In this document: in pieces, positions 11,160 to 23,005 of the stretch
Position numbering within the stretch: the stretch's first letter is position 1
Layout: the number at the start of each line of letters is the position of its first letter
NCBI GenBank assembly: GCA_002794775.1
Contig: NBAY01000001.1
Span: forward strand, 186,001-250,000
Direction of reading: 5' to 3'
Length of the DNA stretch: 64,000 nt
Source of the DNA: Porodaedalea pini
Lineage: Eukaryota; Basidiomycota; Agaricomycetes; Hymenochaetales; Hymenochaetaceae
Translations under genes and position numbers: made by a program
Notes under the pieces: model-generated
What the model was told of the DNA's origin: nothing
The model's input: only the letters and a program-made list of their open reading frames with translations
Database searches by the model: none

Positions 11160-11563
11160 AAATTATTCCATGATATTCCGCTGGGAGGTTTTTTCCTGAT
11201 GTCTGTTTGCCCTCTCTTGGATGCAGCTCATCAGAATACAGTAAGAAAGAGAAAAGATATCTGGATTTGTTGGAATTGGCTTGACGAAGATCCAGAAAGG
11301 GAAGCAATAAGAAGTTCATGGCAGGTCTCTTTATGTCTTGTCCGATGTTCGCAATCACTTACTCAGAATAATCACTCCAGGCGACCGGATAAGACTTATG
11401 TATGGTTCATTCACTTAACCGACCGGTGGACCATGCATGTCGTCGTTTACAAGCGAGCTTCTTTCCAGCTTCTCAAGTTCTGCGTTCATTTCGTTCTCAG
11501 AATGCCGACAAGTCGCGTGAGATTGCGACAACATAAGAATCTGTCCTGTACCCCAAAACTGGA
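11160..11563. other. Intergenic, no gene recognised
   Basis: From the foldback end to the promoter of the monooxygenase. A 153-codon open frame (11145-11606) has no recognisable motif and is not supported as a gene. Confidence 0.5.
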
Positions 11564-11570
11564 TATAAAA
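11564..11570 (+). promoter_or_regulatory. TATA box of the FAD monooxygenase gene
   Basis: TATAAAA lies 77 bases upstream of the ATG at 11647. Confidence 0.6.
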
Positions 11571-11646
11571 GGCAGCAGATATTCCTCAGACTCCCAACTG
11601 TCTTGAATCAGTCGCTCTCCTGGAAAGCCTACTCTCACATCCAAGT

Positions 11647-13420
11647 ATGAGTGCAACGATTAACGGTGTTGGGAATGGACGTGTCTCTGGGATTGAAGAG
11701 GCTGCGAAGAAAGCAATGGGCACTAACCCCGGCGTGGGCTTCAACATGGTCGCACCGCCGAACTCGACAGGAATCAAGGTGATTATCGTCGGCGCAGGTT
11801 TTGCTGGTCTTGCCTGCGCTATCGAATGCAAGCGCAAGGGCCATGAAGTCTTGCTTTTGGAGAAATTCGAGGAGCTGAAGATTCTCGGTGAGTTAAGGGC
11901 TTTACGTCCTTTGAAGAATGATACTAATTAGCGGTCATCTTAGGCGATGTCAGTATCTGCTCTATCTCACTATGATTTCCGTGCTGAGCGAGTGCTTAGA
12001 TGATTTCTTTCGGATATAACGCGGGGAAGATCCTCGAGCGTTGGGGCCTTCATGACGAGTAAGCTTTCAGCCAATCAGAACTGTCTTCTTCATGCATGCC
12101 GACTCTGTCCATAGGTTGTGGCCACTCTGTTCGCACGTCAAAGAACTTTTTTTACATAACTCCCAAGGGGAGCTTATCACGGTGCAGAATTTTCCAGAGG
12201 TGAAGTACGGAGCGCACGTTTATAGTGGTCATCGTGGAGAATTGCACGAATGCCTCTTCAACTATGCGAAGGCTGTTGGAGTTGAAATTCGGCTTGGTCA
12301 TGACGTCTCGCAGTATTGGGAAAACGAGGAGAAAGGCGAGGCTGGCGTGATCTCGAACGGCGAACGGATGACAGCAGACATTGTCATAGGAGCGGATGGA
12401 GTGAGAAGTAGAGCGAGAACACTAGTTCTGGTTCGTCTTTTACTATTTCTTATGACGGCGGCAAACTGAACAAGCATGCGATAAACCTATGGTGCAGGGT
12501 TATAACGATCAACCGAAATCGTCAGGCTATGCCATATATAGGGCATGGATGGATGCCTATGAGCAAGGCGTCGACAAGGACCCTCTCACAGACTACATGT
12601 GTAAAAATGGGGATGTTCTGTACGGTTGGATAGGTAATTAAGTGTCGTATATCTGATCTACATTTGGTGAAAATCTCATATTCTGTAGGGCCAGATGTCC
12701 ACTTCCTCGCTAGTTCGTCGAAGGATGGAAAAGCGATGTCTTGGGTGATTACTCACAAGTTAGTGCCTTTAAAATATTTTTCTTTGTCGATATTCATGCT
12801 GGATGACCAGGGACGATGCTGACATAAAAGAGTCTTGGTCTTTTCCCGGAAAGATGGAGGATGTCCTTGCAATCGTTAAAGGGTGGGACCCTCGCTGTGC
12901 AGCGATACTCTCTAAGGCGCCTTCCTGTGTTGATTGGAAACTCGTGTATCGCGACCCTCTGCCGACATGGATCAGCAAAGGCGCACGCCTTGCACTTATA
13001 GGCGACGCTGCACACCCCTTCCTTCCGTACGTCTGCAATAATGTTATAATAAGCCCATTGCTCATTACGTCCAGAACAAGCATTCAAGGCGCCTCGCAGG
13101 CGGTCGAAGACGGCATTGCACTTGCGGTCACGCTGCAAGCTGGTGGTAAGAAGGATATCCCGCTCGCTGTGCGTGCGTGGGAGAAGATTCGCTACCAGCG
13201 TGTGCGCCATGCGCAGGTCATGGGCGAGACAACGCGCGACATGTGGCACAAGGCAAAGCCAGAGGACAAGGGCACGGCACTTGAGCTGCCTCTCCCTGAA
13301 TGGCTGTTTAACTTTGATGCGGAGAAGCACGCGTACGAGGTGTATGAGGCGACCGCTCAAGAGATTAGGGAGAAAGGGTATGAGTTGCCCACGCTTCCGC
13401 CTGTGGCATTGGTTGCTTAG
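11647..13420 (+). CDS. FAD-dependent monooxygenase (salicylate hydroxylase-like)
   Basis: Eight exons: 11647-11887, 11944-11948, 12000-12058, 12115-12430, 12498-12633, 12689-12758, 12811-13026 and 13075-13420, coding for 462 residues. The lengths sum to a multiple of three. An N-terminal Rossmann motif ([16 protein letters not shown], residues about 45-60), the [10 protein letters not shown] motif (about 190) and the [12 protein letters not shown] motif that contacts FAD ribityl (about 330) define the FAD_binding_3 family. Such enzymes use NAD(P)H and O2 to hydroxylate aromatic or polyketide substrates; the substrate cannot be told here. No biosynthetic cluster partners are adjacent. The second exon is only five bases (GCGAT), needed to give LGDMISFG, which fits the family pattern after the ADP-binding fold. 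A TATA box lies upstream. Confidence 0.88.
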
Positions 13421-15251
13421 AAACGGCTAGAACATGCATTGAGATGATAGAAATTTTGATGGTAAGATCGCGCGAACCGTATGTATACTGTTGTAAGACG
13501 CTGTAGAAATAGAAATGCAAAGTAAACAAAGACAAGTCGCTATAAAAAGAATCGTAACGAGGGATAGGGGAAGGCTCAGAATATCAATCCGTCTGATCGA
13601 TGCTAGCTTTTCCGGCCTTTAAATGTTATTCATCGATACCAGATTTGGTAACGGAGCGATAGCACATCACACCAATGAGCCCTGTAATTTCGCTTTTAAG
13701 TGCCTACCAAAAATGAATAAGAGAAAAAGGCCCTTTTTGTTCAAATAGAATCGTATTATCGCAGCAGAAATTTCCAGGGTCTCCTAGGCTTGTGAGGATT
13801 GAGGATATCTAGGAGGATTTAGTGGTGCTCATGTAGTTTTAGCCGGAAAAGGCATATTTGGACAATGAAATTAAATATAATTATAAGCAGAAGCAAGGAG
13901 GGTGAAAAGATTTGGAATGGGATTATGCACAGGTGTCATGCTCGTTCTCCGAGAAATTTTAATAAAATTTTCATTTTCTGGTGCTTTACCCGATTGAACA
14001 CGAGACACGAACAAAGCGGCATTGCTCGAATAATAAGACTTGCCTTTCTGCAGTAGTCTGGGAACCCTTGTTCGAAGTTGCCTCATGGAATCTTGTGTGT
14101 TTGAGCACAACCAGACTGCTGCGCTTTCGAACGACGTCCTTTGTCAAACAGGGTTCTGCACCTTGTTGTGAAAACTGTGATCAGCGTTAGAATGCCCAGC
14201 CATCGCATGTACCGCCAGTATGATCTAAAACAAGCGCAGAGCATGAGAACGCCGATAAGCTTCCATACAGAAAAAATTGCTCAAAGCTTGGAGCCAGTAC
14301 TTATGTTTATGTTCCCCAAATATCCGTTTACATTGGTTTTCGAACTCTTCTACGTGACAATTTGGCCGGTAGTCAGGTCTTGCTCAAGTCAGACATTTCG
14401 ACACAGAGGTGGCGGCTCCTACACCCGAAAGACGAGCTACGACCAAGAAGAACGTTAAATAATATGTGTCATTCGGAGGGGTGCTAGGCTTACTGCTTAT
14501 GACCGGCGTAGCTGGCTTCTGCCCATGTTCTTTACAAAGCTGTAAGATACCTGGTGAGAGATAAAGGAGCTCCAGTAGAAGATCGGAGCGTACTAGCTCT
14601 TATGCTCTGTGAGCATCGCGATAAGGACATTAAGGCCACTGAACACTTTACACGAGCTAGCCAATAATACCTACGTACTTCAGTTGACGATTAAAATTAG
14701 TATAGAAATAGTGTATACCTGAGGGGCATGCTTCGAAGACTCTAGCACGTGCGGTTCATTTCTTTACACAGCAGTACTAGTGGCACGAGTACGTAGATGC
14801 GGTTAGGCTTGGTAAGTCCACTTGGAGTGTTGTAATTTCTTGCGCCAGATAGCCAGCCGCAAATACTGACTCAATTAAGGAACAATGACTACTATTACGA
14901 TGAATCAAAGCAGAGAGTTCCATGTAGGTCTTTTGACACTTGTAGGAGTCAAGCTGCTCTCAAGCAGGTCGCGAAAGCCTGAGCAAAACCGGTACCGGCT
15001 AAACACGAAAGCCGATGCAAGTCACGTTCTTGTTTGGTTGCTATTCAGACTTGTACGGTATTTTTTTTAAAAACTTAGATTTCTTCTCTGTCTCGATAAA
15101 CTCAAAAGCACTTCCAATTACAACTATCCGAAGAAGGCAGCTCCCGATGCTGCAACAGAAACACCAGCTTAAACCGAGTAACATCGGCTCATTCGATACT
15201 AATGAAGCTTGCGACGTGGTCTGCGCTGCAATCCGAGGAACGCTCGATACA
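13421..15251. other. Intergenic, about 1.8 kb without a recognised gene
   Basis: Only short open frames without motifs. CpG content resembles the host genome rather than the repeat block at the left. No repeats with the rest of the window were noticed. Confidence 0.5.
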
Positions 15252-16824
15252 ATGTCTGCCCATTTTCTAGATGCGAATGCAAAGTACGCAATTTCAATGT
15301 GTTTCTGACTTATAATCGAATTTGGACACGTACATGGCTGACTCGTCCTATTAGGTCGTCCCATCAGCTATTGATCAAGAGTCTGGAGCTGAAAGCTCTT
15401 CGCAAGTGTCTGGACTTTGCATCACGGGAGTTCGAGGTCATCGAGGAGAATCAGAAGGAAGATTCGAAGAACTACGAAGTTGGAGAGATATCGTTTCCGG
15501 AACTTCCAATCGAGCTCGTTGCAAATATCTTTGCGATCGCTCACAGGACTGGGGTGGAGGTGATTAGTTTCCACAAGAATCGCCTGGGACGAAGCTCGCT
15601 CGGTGAAGTGATCAGGAGGCTTCATCCTGAGCACGAGCTGAGGAGACTTGTTCTCTCAAACATAACGTATCCAATCGACAGCACGTCTGCTTTCGTACGA
15701 CACCGTGATTCTATAGAAGATTTACGCACAGAACTCCATGAAAGCGACCCGGCGAGACTAGCTGTCACGTTGACGCCTAGACATTATGGAGAATACGAGC
15801 AGTTTTGCTCTGATCTTTCACGCATGCCGCACCGCTTACACTCGCTCAATATCCAAATTGACCCCAGTCGCGCTACTGGAAGTCGGGATCTCAGTAGTGT
15901 TCTTCCCATCATACGGCACTTTCACTCGCTTGTCTTAACGGATACCGCGCGTACGCCAACATTTAGTCGCGTTTTCTCCACAAGTTTGCAGGAGGAAGAC
16001 GCTCCGTGTGATATCCGTACAGCGACAATGGATATACAGATACTGGATACTTGCGTTGCATCAGGTTTTTTCAAAGGCATAACGAAACTTAACCTTCACC
16101 TCGACCCTCGCAGTAGCTCTCGCAGCTTACGAATGTTCCTGGCGCCTCTTTCTCACCTTCATGGTCTTGCGGCTCTCGTGTTAAGTGTACCTATTTCGGA
16201 TCGGAATTATCACGATAACTCCGTTTGTACCGATCTGATGAAGCTGAAATCCTTAAAGAGTCTTAGCCTCTTTGGATTTCCTTCCGCGCAGGCATTTCCG
16301 ATCTTCAAATTGCTCTCGTCGTGCCTCCTCGAAGAGATCGAAGTGCATTCAGCTGCTGATTGGGTGGCGGCTCGTGATATATTCATGAAGGTTGCTGAAT
16401 GGTTCCCTAAACTGACAAGTCTCATCTGCGACTGCGTAAGCCCCCTTTTACTTTTAGCACATTTATACTCTTGTCTGACACAATTCTCCTTCCTCGCTGC
16501 ATTCAGAGTCCTGGAGTGCTGCTCGAAATCCTTGGGGAACCGACTCCGAGCGGGACATGGTGCTTTCCAAATCTGATTGCTCTCAGCCTCGTTACACGAT
16601 TGGATGGAGTACAACTGGTTTCTGTGCTACAGAATAGGATGCAAGCCCGCTCCGAATCGGGGGCCGTAGCCGGTCTCAACAAGCTTGTCCTCAGGAAAGG
16701 ATATTACACCGCGGTTCCCCGTAATGAGATCGTATGGGGTCGCTCGCAGGACGTTCTCGCCTACCATGAACTCTCGAAATTGGTCCCTAACATTTATTCA
16801 GTTCCAGTTGGGGTGTTCCTATGA
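15252..16824 (+). CDS. F-box/LRR-like protein
   Basis: Three exons: 15252-15283, 15355-16435 and 16507-16824, giving 476 residues with phases that agree. After a short helical N-terminus the protein has an F-box-like start, FPELPIELVANIFAIAHRTG (residues about 50-70), followed by irregular leucine-rich segments (LHSLNIQIDPS, ITKLNLHLDP, LKSLSLFGFPS, LNKLVLRKGYY). This layout is typical of the large agaricomycete F-box/LRR-like families, whose members are presumed adaptors of SCF ubiquitin ligases; individual targets are unknown. The F-box is divergent, so the Skp1 contact is not certain. Other members in this window are broken (27608, 33870, 54028). Confidence 0.65.
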
Positions 16825-17374
16825 GGTGAAGAAGATGACGATTGGAAGGGGCAGAAGGCAAGTACGTGTCGCAGCGCACGAGCGATCGAATATTTATGGC
16901 TACGATATGTTCGTAAGGATGTATACATGGAGTCTGTCATTTTTCAGGTACCTCGCTTTCTTGCTAGGCTCAGTTTGGCTGCTTCATACGCTCCATTGAG
17001 TCCGAGTTGGACGACGTAGCAAGTCTTAATAAGCGCGTACTCTACTACGTAGAATGTGTCTTTGCACAGCACTAAGGAGTGAAATGCTTACCATCCGTGA
17101 GTCCTCGAGACCGGTTCCAAACCTCAATAAGACATAGGTTGGACGAATAACACAGATGAAGATCTGAAGGGGTTCTGAATGTAGACGCATTTCGATGCAC
17201 CAAATGATAGCTTCATTGCATAAATTACATCACATAGGCAAAGAAGAAAAACGTCGCTCAAAGGTCGTTACATAAATCAAAGTTGGTGTAAATCCAGAAA
17301 AAAAGCCAATACGAAGACGTCCAAGTCCCTGACCACATAAATACCTACGTATGTCCCAGCTCGAATCCAAAAGT
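16825..17374. other. Intergenic, nothing recognised
   Basis: Tail-to-tail spacer between the F-box-like gene and secreted-protein paralogue A. Confidence 0.5.
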
Positions 17375-18719
17375 TCACACTATTGTTACTGTGAGGAGTT
17401 TGACGATACCGTCAATGGCGATATCTGAACATATCATAATTGATGGATATGAGTCAATTACGAATGATGAAAAAAAAGGCTGTAAGAAACGACACTAAGC
17501 ACCAAGAAAGAAATACTCCACGCACCGTGGTTAACTCCTGTGGTGCCGGCAGTGAGCAAACCAGTTATGTTCTCTGATGTCGTTGAATAAGTTACGCTGT
17601 CGAAGCTCGTCTGGCCCGCGGTGGCGGTAGACACCAATGCATCTCTATATACAAATGAACATTAGTCTAAATTTTCGGTAAGTGTAACACCATGGTACGC
17701 ACCGTCCCAAATCGTAACCATTAGGCGAAATAGTGTGGCTTTCGAAGACATCCTCTTCTTGGGAGACACTGTATGAATACAGTGTCAGTTATAACTTACC
17801 TGGGACTAATAATTATAAACGTACGCTAAGAAAAGAGCTCCGCTATCCGCAGTAGACCCATTCTGACGGAACATCCTATTAGCATTGAATAGGCAAGTTC
17901 GTCAGAAATAGAATCGGACCATGACTTTAACGGACTAGAAATGGAAGCAATACCGACCTGAGATGGTTCCCGCCTGTAAGGCTTTCGAGACACGTCCCAA
18001 GCTCACTGTCCCCGAAATCCTCACGCAGCTCCATCGTCTGGTTCACCGCACCGTTCCCGTCGCCGAGGTTCGCGCTCTGCGGGGCGCCGAGATGGATGTC
18101 CAGGCACTCCTGCGAGCTGTGCGCAGCGAGAACCGAAAAGCAGTGTAAGAAAACAAAATGGGACAGGATCAGAAATTATTCTTAGTGTAGTTCGGAAGCA
18201 TCTCGGCGACATTATAAGGATAGGGGAAACGAGACGAGACGAAATAAGGAATCAGGGGCACAGACGTACAAACCGAGCGAGCGAGCGAAGTTGAGGAAGC
18301 CGTTGTCGGTGAGGACATCTGACGAGCTCAGACCAGAGATGATCACCTGGTAAAAGGTAACGCATGCACAGACACATATGCACATTCGTGCAACGCGACA
18401 AGCAAACAAAGAAGTTAGCAAAAATTAGAAGCTATGCTGACACGCCTTCCACCTAGACACGGTTGAAACCCGCAGGCAGTTGCCTCCGGCGGTGATAGGT
18501 CGGAGTCAAAGGCGCGAAAAGACAAAAAGGACGCACGTTGAGCGGCTCGCCGAGTCCATCCCCAGCATCATCCAACATAGACCCGCCACCCGCTGCGGGA
18601 TCGAAGTACGCTACAGCGTCTACAGAGCACTTCTGCAGTTCACGCACCTGCAGCGCGCCGACAGAATGGAGTTGGAGGGAGAGAAGGCCCACGAGGAGCG
18701 ATAGTGAAGCAAACATCAT
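17375..18719 (-). CDS. Secreted protein of an unrecognised family, paralogue A
   Basis: Seven exons on the minus strand: 18719-18537, 18346-18270, 18116-17958, 17875-17825, 17768-17703, 17644-17526 and 17424-17375, giving 234 residues. Starts MMFASLSLLVGLLSLQLHS, a clear signal peptide. Mature motifs in order: YFDPAAGGGSMLDDAG, GEPLN, VIISGLSSSDVLT, ECLDIHLGAPQ, NLGDGNGAVNQT, GTCLESLTGGNHLR, MFRQNG, SGALFLA, HTISPNGYDLGR, NITGLL, GVNHG and DGIVKLLTVTI. Two cysteines (ECLD, GTCLE) are shared with the other copies and could pair. I do not recognise a catalytic family. Two plus-strand paralogues follow at 24 and 26 kb with internal exons of exactly the same length (77, 159, 51, 66, 119). Confidence 0.85.
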
Positions 18720-19866
18720 GTAGGAATGCAGCAGAAACGAGGACAATAGAGAGCGGCAGGCAGGTCTCAAGTCGAGGAAAGGGACGATAGTCCAAAGTGA
18801 AAAGAGAGGATAGACGAGACGGAGGAGGGAATGGGGGAGCGGAGTGAAGGGAGAGCGGCGTTTACGGGCGCAGGCGCGGAGGGAATGAGAATGCACGACG
18901 ACCATGCCCTTTTATCCCCCACTCAAGTCCAGCTCAAGAACCAGGCGTAGCTATTTTCCTCTAATTCCTTTACACATTTCGACAGAAGTCCCGTCTCAGC
19001 TCGTAGACACGGTTATTTCGGGTAGAAAGTCCCCTGAGCGATTGACGCTGTTCCAGGAATGTCCTGCTGGTCTATCAGGCTGCAACAGCCTATACTGGAC
19101 TTCCATCGGATAGTTGCTTTACCTCATACCGCAGAAGCGTACAATGACCGAGGAGACCCGCTCGTGGCGCCTGGCACGTTGGTCAAAGCAGATGGCAGAG
19201 AAGAGAGATTCAGGAGAACCGCACGTTGCGCTTGTGAGAACCTATATCAGGTGATAAGACGGCGATCTGGAAGGCCCAAAGAATGCTGGAACATTGGATC
19301 GAGTGATGATCGATAGAAAAGGTATGGCTTCGATAGTGGCAGCCGCAGCCGAATAGGGGAAGTGCATGGATCCTCCTGTTTGTTTTGAGCGTTTGCGATG
19401 TTCATCCTGTTGCTTTGAAGATTCGTTTGAGCGGAAATTAGAGACCTTTATTCCGATTTTCCCAAGGCTCCACTTCAAATGGCCCCGCTAGCACAGCCGA
19501 ACCGGGCACCCGGAGTAACAACAGACTTTATCCACGTCACGGATGTAGATCACTTTCGCACATGGGTGCAAGCAACGTGCCTTTTCTTTGAGAACTTCTA
19601 TTGGTGGAGTGATTGATACCTGCACCCGCCGAATTCGTCTAGCCGCACTTCTGCTGTATTGATCTCATATAGACTCCATTGTGAGTTAAGAACGTGTGTT
19701 ATGCCGGACTATAGGGGACGTGTACATATAGACTACTTCTCTATGGTAAGAGATAAGCCTGCTGCGACACAATGAGATAAAAATAAGATAGCATACGTAC
19801 GTGGTATAGATCGCAAGGAAGTGAAGGCAGATCTGTAAAATACACGGTGTTATGACCCTGGAGGTG
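18720..19866. other. Intergenic, upstream region of paralogue A
   Basis: About 1.15 kb, with short open frames only. It should contain the promoter of the secreted-protein gene and the 3' end of the FIT-like gene. Confidence 0.5.
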
Positions 19867-20802
19867 TCATTCTTCGTGGACTCGTATTAAGCCAAGATCA
19901 GGTTCTTGGAAGAAGGAAAGCTGAGTGAACAGGTATCCGGCCAGACCGAGTACTGTAAGCCCCGTTAGCATACATGTGATGATAAACAAGAATCTGACCA
20001 GTTCACCGTAACCCGTCAGCTTCTCGAATGGTGTATGGAAGAAAACGCTCGTCACGAGTTCTGCAAACACCCATATTACCATCAGAGCAGCTGCTGCGGC
20101 CAATGCGCAGTTGTGCGCGGCCGTTCGCATCCCAGCAGGCAGAGCGAGAGATGGCCGAATCATGTCTGCTAGAAAGAGGAGACTCATCGTCAGGAGAAAG
20201 ACGTGCCCAGATACGTCATGGCCTCTCATCAACCGCGGTTTCGACCGCCAACCGGCGATTAGTTCTTCATCCAGTGCCAGTGGCGGGACGAAAAACAAGT
20301 CGGGATGGGTCGCGGGGGAGACAATGGTCCGGTCATAGCAGTAGGACATCGGAAGAGGATGCACCTTCCCGGACGGCAGCCGCACGACGCATTCGCCCCC
20401 GGAAAATGAGGTCAGTCGTTCCAGCACAGCAGGCCCGAAAAACCATGACGTGAAGACAAGCCAGATGAAAGTCGCCGCGAGCCACTTTCCCAATCGCTCC
20501 CGTGTGGACATGGAGAGGCTGCGCAGTCCGGGCTCGGAAGCGCTGCGTGCAGGAGGGGCCGTCGCCCAGAGCGCAACGAACGCGGCGGTCGTCCATCCCC
20601 ATGCGCGCTTGATGAAAACGGTGTTGAGAATGTTGGTCTTGCGGGCGAAGTATGATACATCGTGCAGCGGGTGCTTGACCTGTCCGAGCGAGACGAGCGG
20701 GTCGGACGTGTCGATATACGTATGTCGCGCAACGGAATAGATTGTACCCAAGAGCAGGGCACTGCTAAGCACGATGAAGGTTACTCTGCGGATGTCAGGC
20801 AT
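19867..20802 (-). CDS. FIT/Scs3-family ER membrane protein
   Basis: A single uninterrupted reading frame of 311 residues. It has about six hydrophobic segments: near residues 8-24, 70-82, 108-127, around 200, 230-255 and 275-295. The motif HDVSGHVFLLTMS (about 195-207) matches the FIT2/Scs3 signature, where the histidines act in fatty acyl-CoA diphosphatase activity; a second conserved block, HTPFEKLTGY, follows. In yeast and animals these ER proteins are needed for normal lipid-droplet budding and phospholipid balance. The start ATG at 20802 is followed by a basic N-terminus and first membrane segment. It is divergent from the PP2C gene (386 bp apart). Intron-free, unlike its neighbours. Confidence 0.82.
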   Translation of the reverse strand: MPDIRRVTFIVLSSALLLGTIYSVARHTYIDTSDPLVSLGQVKHPLHDVSYFARKTNILNTVFIKRAWGWTTAAFVALWATAPPARSASEPGLRSLSMSTRERLGKWLAATFIWLVFTSWFFGPAVLERLTSFSGGECVVRLPSGKVHPLPMSYCYDRTIVSPATHPDLFFVPPLALDEELIAGWRSKPRLMRGHDVSGHVFLLTMSLLFLADMIRPSLALPAGMRTAAHNCALAAAAALMVIWVFAELVTSVFFHTPFEKLTGYGELVRFLFIITCMLTGLTVLGLAGYLFTQLSFFQEPDLGLIRVHEE

Positions 20803-21188
20803 TGTCGACGCCGTCCTAGCCAGCGACAGGGTCGAGTCGGTTTTGTCAAAGTCGACAAGGATCTTAGGATGTTACCCTACGCTCTGAGTGGGGTCAAAAG
20901 CGCACGTGATATAGTATGACGCGCTTTCGTGAATGCCATCAGATGGTTACGTAACTCTAAGATGACTGGGAGCCGCGACCAATTGTGGCCACTCCGCTGG
21001 CTGCGTCTCCATACACCACAGCCTTCTCCTTTTACCACCACCAACCACCATCTCTTCCTTGTCCTCCTTATAGCCCACATTTGAGACCTTGCAGCACCCA
21101 TTTACAAACTTACGTGCAACTTTCACAAACGAGCGCGAGCGCAGTCACGAATACCAGACTAGTCTACGAACACGCGAAACGCGTTCAG
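20803..21188. promoter_or_regulatory. Divergent promoter region, FIT-like and PP2C genes
   Basis: 386 bp between two start codons on opposite strands. Pyrimidine-rich tracts precede the PP2C start. No specific factor site is claimed. Confidence 0.5.
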
Positions 21189-23005
21189 ATGCCCCCTGAA
21201 ATGAATAATACCCAGTAAGTCTTGTTTCTACTGCTGTTGCGTGCGATAGATGGGTGGAGAATATCGCGAGGTTGGGAGCGCTGTGTTCTGTCGTGGTAAC
21301 GATACACTATGGATACGGATCGGCGCGCTCTTGTATGCGCATGCGACATGTCTTCGAATAGCAACTGTGTTTCTGGGTCCTTCGACAGATGTGGAAGGTG
21401 AAGAGCGTATATAAGTTGCGGTTGATTGACTATGCTCCAGGCAGTCAAGTGCATCATCGTCGCGTCATTTCGAGCGGTGTATGCTGGTGTCTCGTATGCC
21501 GATGAGCATAAAGTAGTGTTGATTATGCGAGACCTATATTGGCAGTAGTTTGGATCTTTCGGTTTTAGTTCTGACAACTGTTTCACCTTTCTCAGAGATG
21601 AATCCAATGAAGCACCCACGTCAGCGATCCCGCCTCATGTAGAGACCAAGCCCAAATTCACGGAGTCACCAAACGCACGGTCAAAATCGATCACGACTGC
21701 TGTGGGACCCGACACACATGGTGTAAGCATGATTTTTCTGTTTCTTGTGGCTTCAGATGCTAAAAACGCCTGCAGATGCTGAACCAACATCTTCCGGGAA
21801 ACCTAGCGTATCAGGTTGGTGTGCATGATGACAGAGGTCAGCGGCGGACCATGGAGGATGCGTACTCCTTCGTGGTCGACTTCGCTCGCGTGCGCGGTCA
21901 AGGATATTTTGCTGTCTTTGATGGTCATGCGGGCAAGTACGCCGCAGAGTGGTGCGGCCAGCACTTTCACGAGAATCTCCTCTCCCAGCTGCGCGAACAC
22001 CCAGACATGCCAATCCCCGACGTGCTCAACTTTACCTTTCACGCCGTCGACTCCTCGCTCTCCGCGATTGCCGCGTCCAATGACAAGATGCACTCTGGCT
22101 GCACGGCGGTCACCGCATTCCTACGCATTGAGGATTCGAACGGCAAGCAATCCTTCCTAGAGGGACTCGACATTGGCGGGTCCACATCGCACGACCGTGA
22201 ACGTACGATAACTAGCTCGCCGACTCAGGACCAGCCTCCATATCCGACCCCCGAGCCGTCAAATTCTTCGGAGAGCCCGAGCCCTAGTCCACGGTCGGGC
22301 AGTCCCCCGAATGAGCGAAAGAAGAAGAGTGGGATTCTCAACAAGGGTAGCCAGGTCGTCTCGGCTATTAAGTCGCTGACCGCCTCAGGTAGCTCCGTCG
22401 ACGAGAAGCCTGGTGACGAGAAGCCCTCCACGTCAAACTCCGAGGCTCCACCTACAGGAAAGGTGGCGGAGGCGTTCACGCCCCCGGCTGACACGTCATT
22501 CAAGCGCGTGCTCTACACCGCAAATGCAGGCGATGCACGCGCGGTTCTATGCCGTGGTGGCCGAGCCGTGCGGCTGACGTATGACCACAAGGGCAGCGAC
22601 AAGCAGGAGGCGAAGCGCATCATGGATGCGGGCGGGTTCGTTATGAGTGGTCGCGTCAATGGCGTGCTCGCGGTAACGCGCTCGCTTGGCGACTCTTCTA
22701 TGAAGGACTTCGTCGTTGGCTCGCCGTACACTACGGAGACGGAGCTGGGCGACGATGACGAGTTCCTCATTCTTGCTTGCGATGGTGTAAGTTATTATTT
22801 CTATAATTGATGTTAATGCTGAAAATTTCTATTGGTGTAGCTTTGGGACGTCTCTTCTGATCAAGACGCCGTAGACATGATCCGAAACATATTCGACCCG
22901 CAGGCCGCGAGTCGCGCACTCGTCGAACATGCTCTGCAGGAATCGACAGATAACATTACCGCCATCGTTGTACGCTTCCCATCCACCAGCGTTCCGACCT
23001 CCTAG
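21189..23005 (+). CDS. ptc1: Ptc1-like protein phosphatase 2C
   Basis: Four exons: 21189-21214, 21596-21722, 21776-22786 and 22841-23005, giving 442 residues. The PP2C motifs are all present in order: RRTMED, GYFAVFDGHAGKYAAEWCG, SGCTAVTAF, LYTANAGDARAVLCRGG, LAVTRSLGD, LACDGLWDVSSD and STDNITAIVVRFP. The metal-binding aspartates (in MED, DGH, ACDG and TDN) are intact. This is the closest match to yeast Ptc1, which dampens stress MAP kinase signalling. Between SGCTAVTAF and LYTANAG lies an insertion of about 115 residues rich in Ser, Pro, Glu and Lys, absent from yeast Ptc1 and probably disordered. The first exon is 26 bases, followed by a 381-base intron. Confidence 0.9.
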
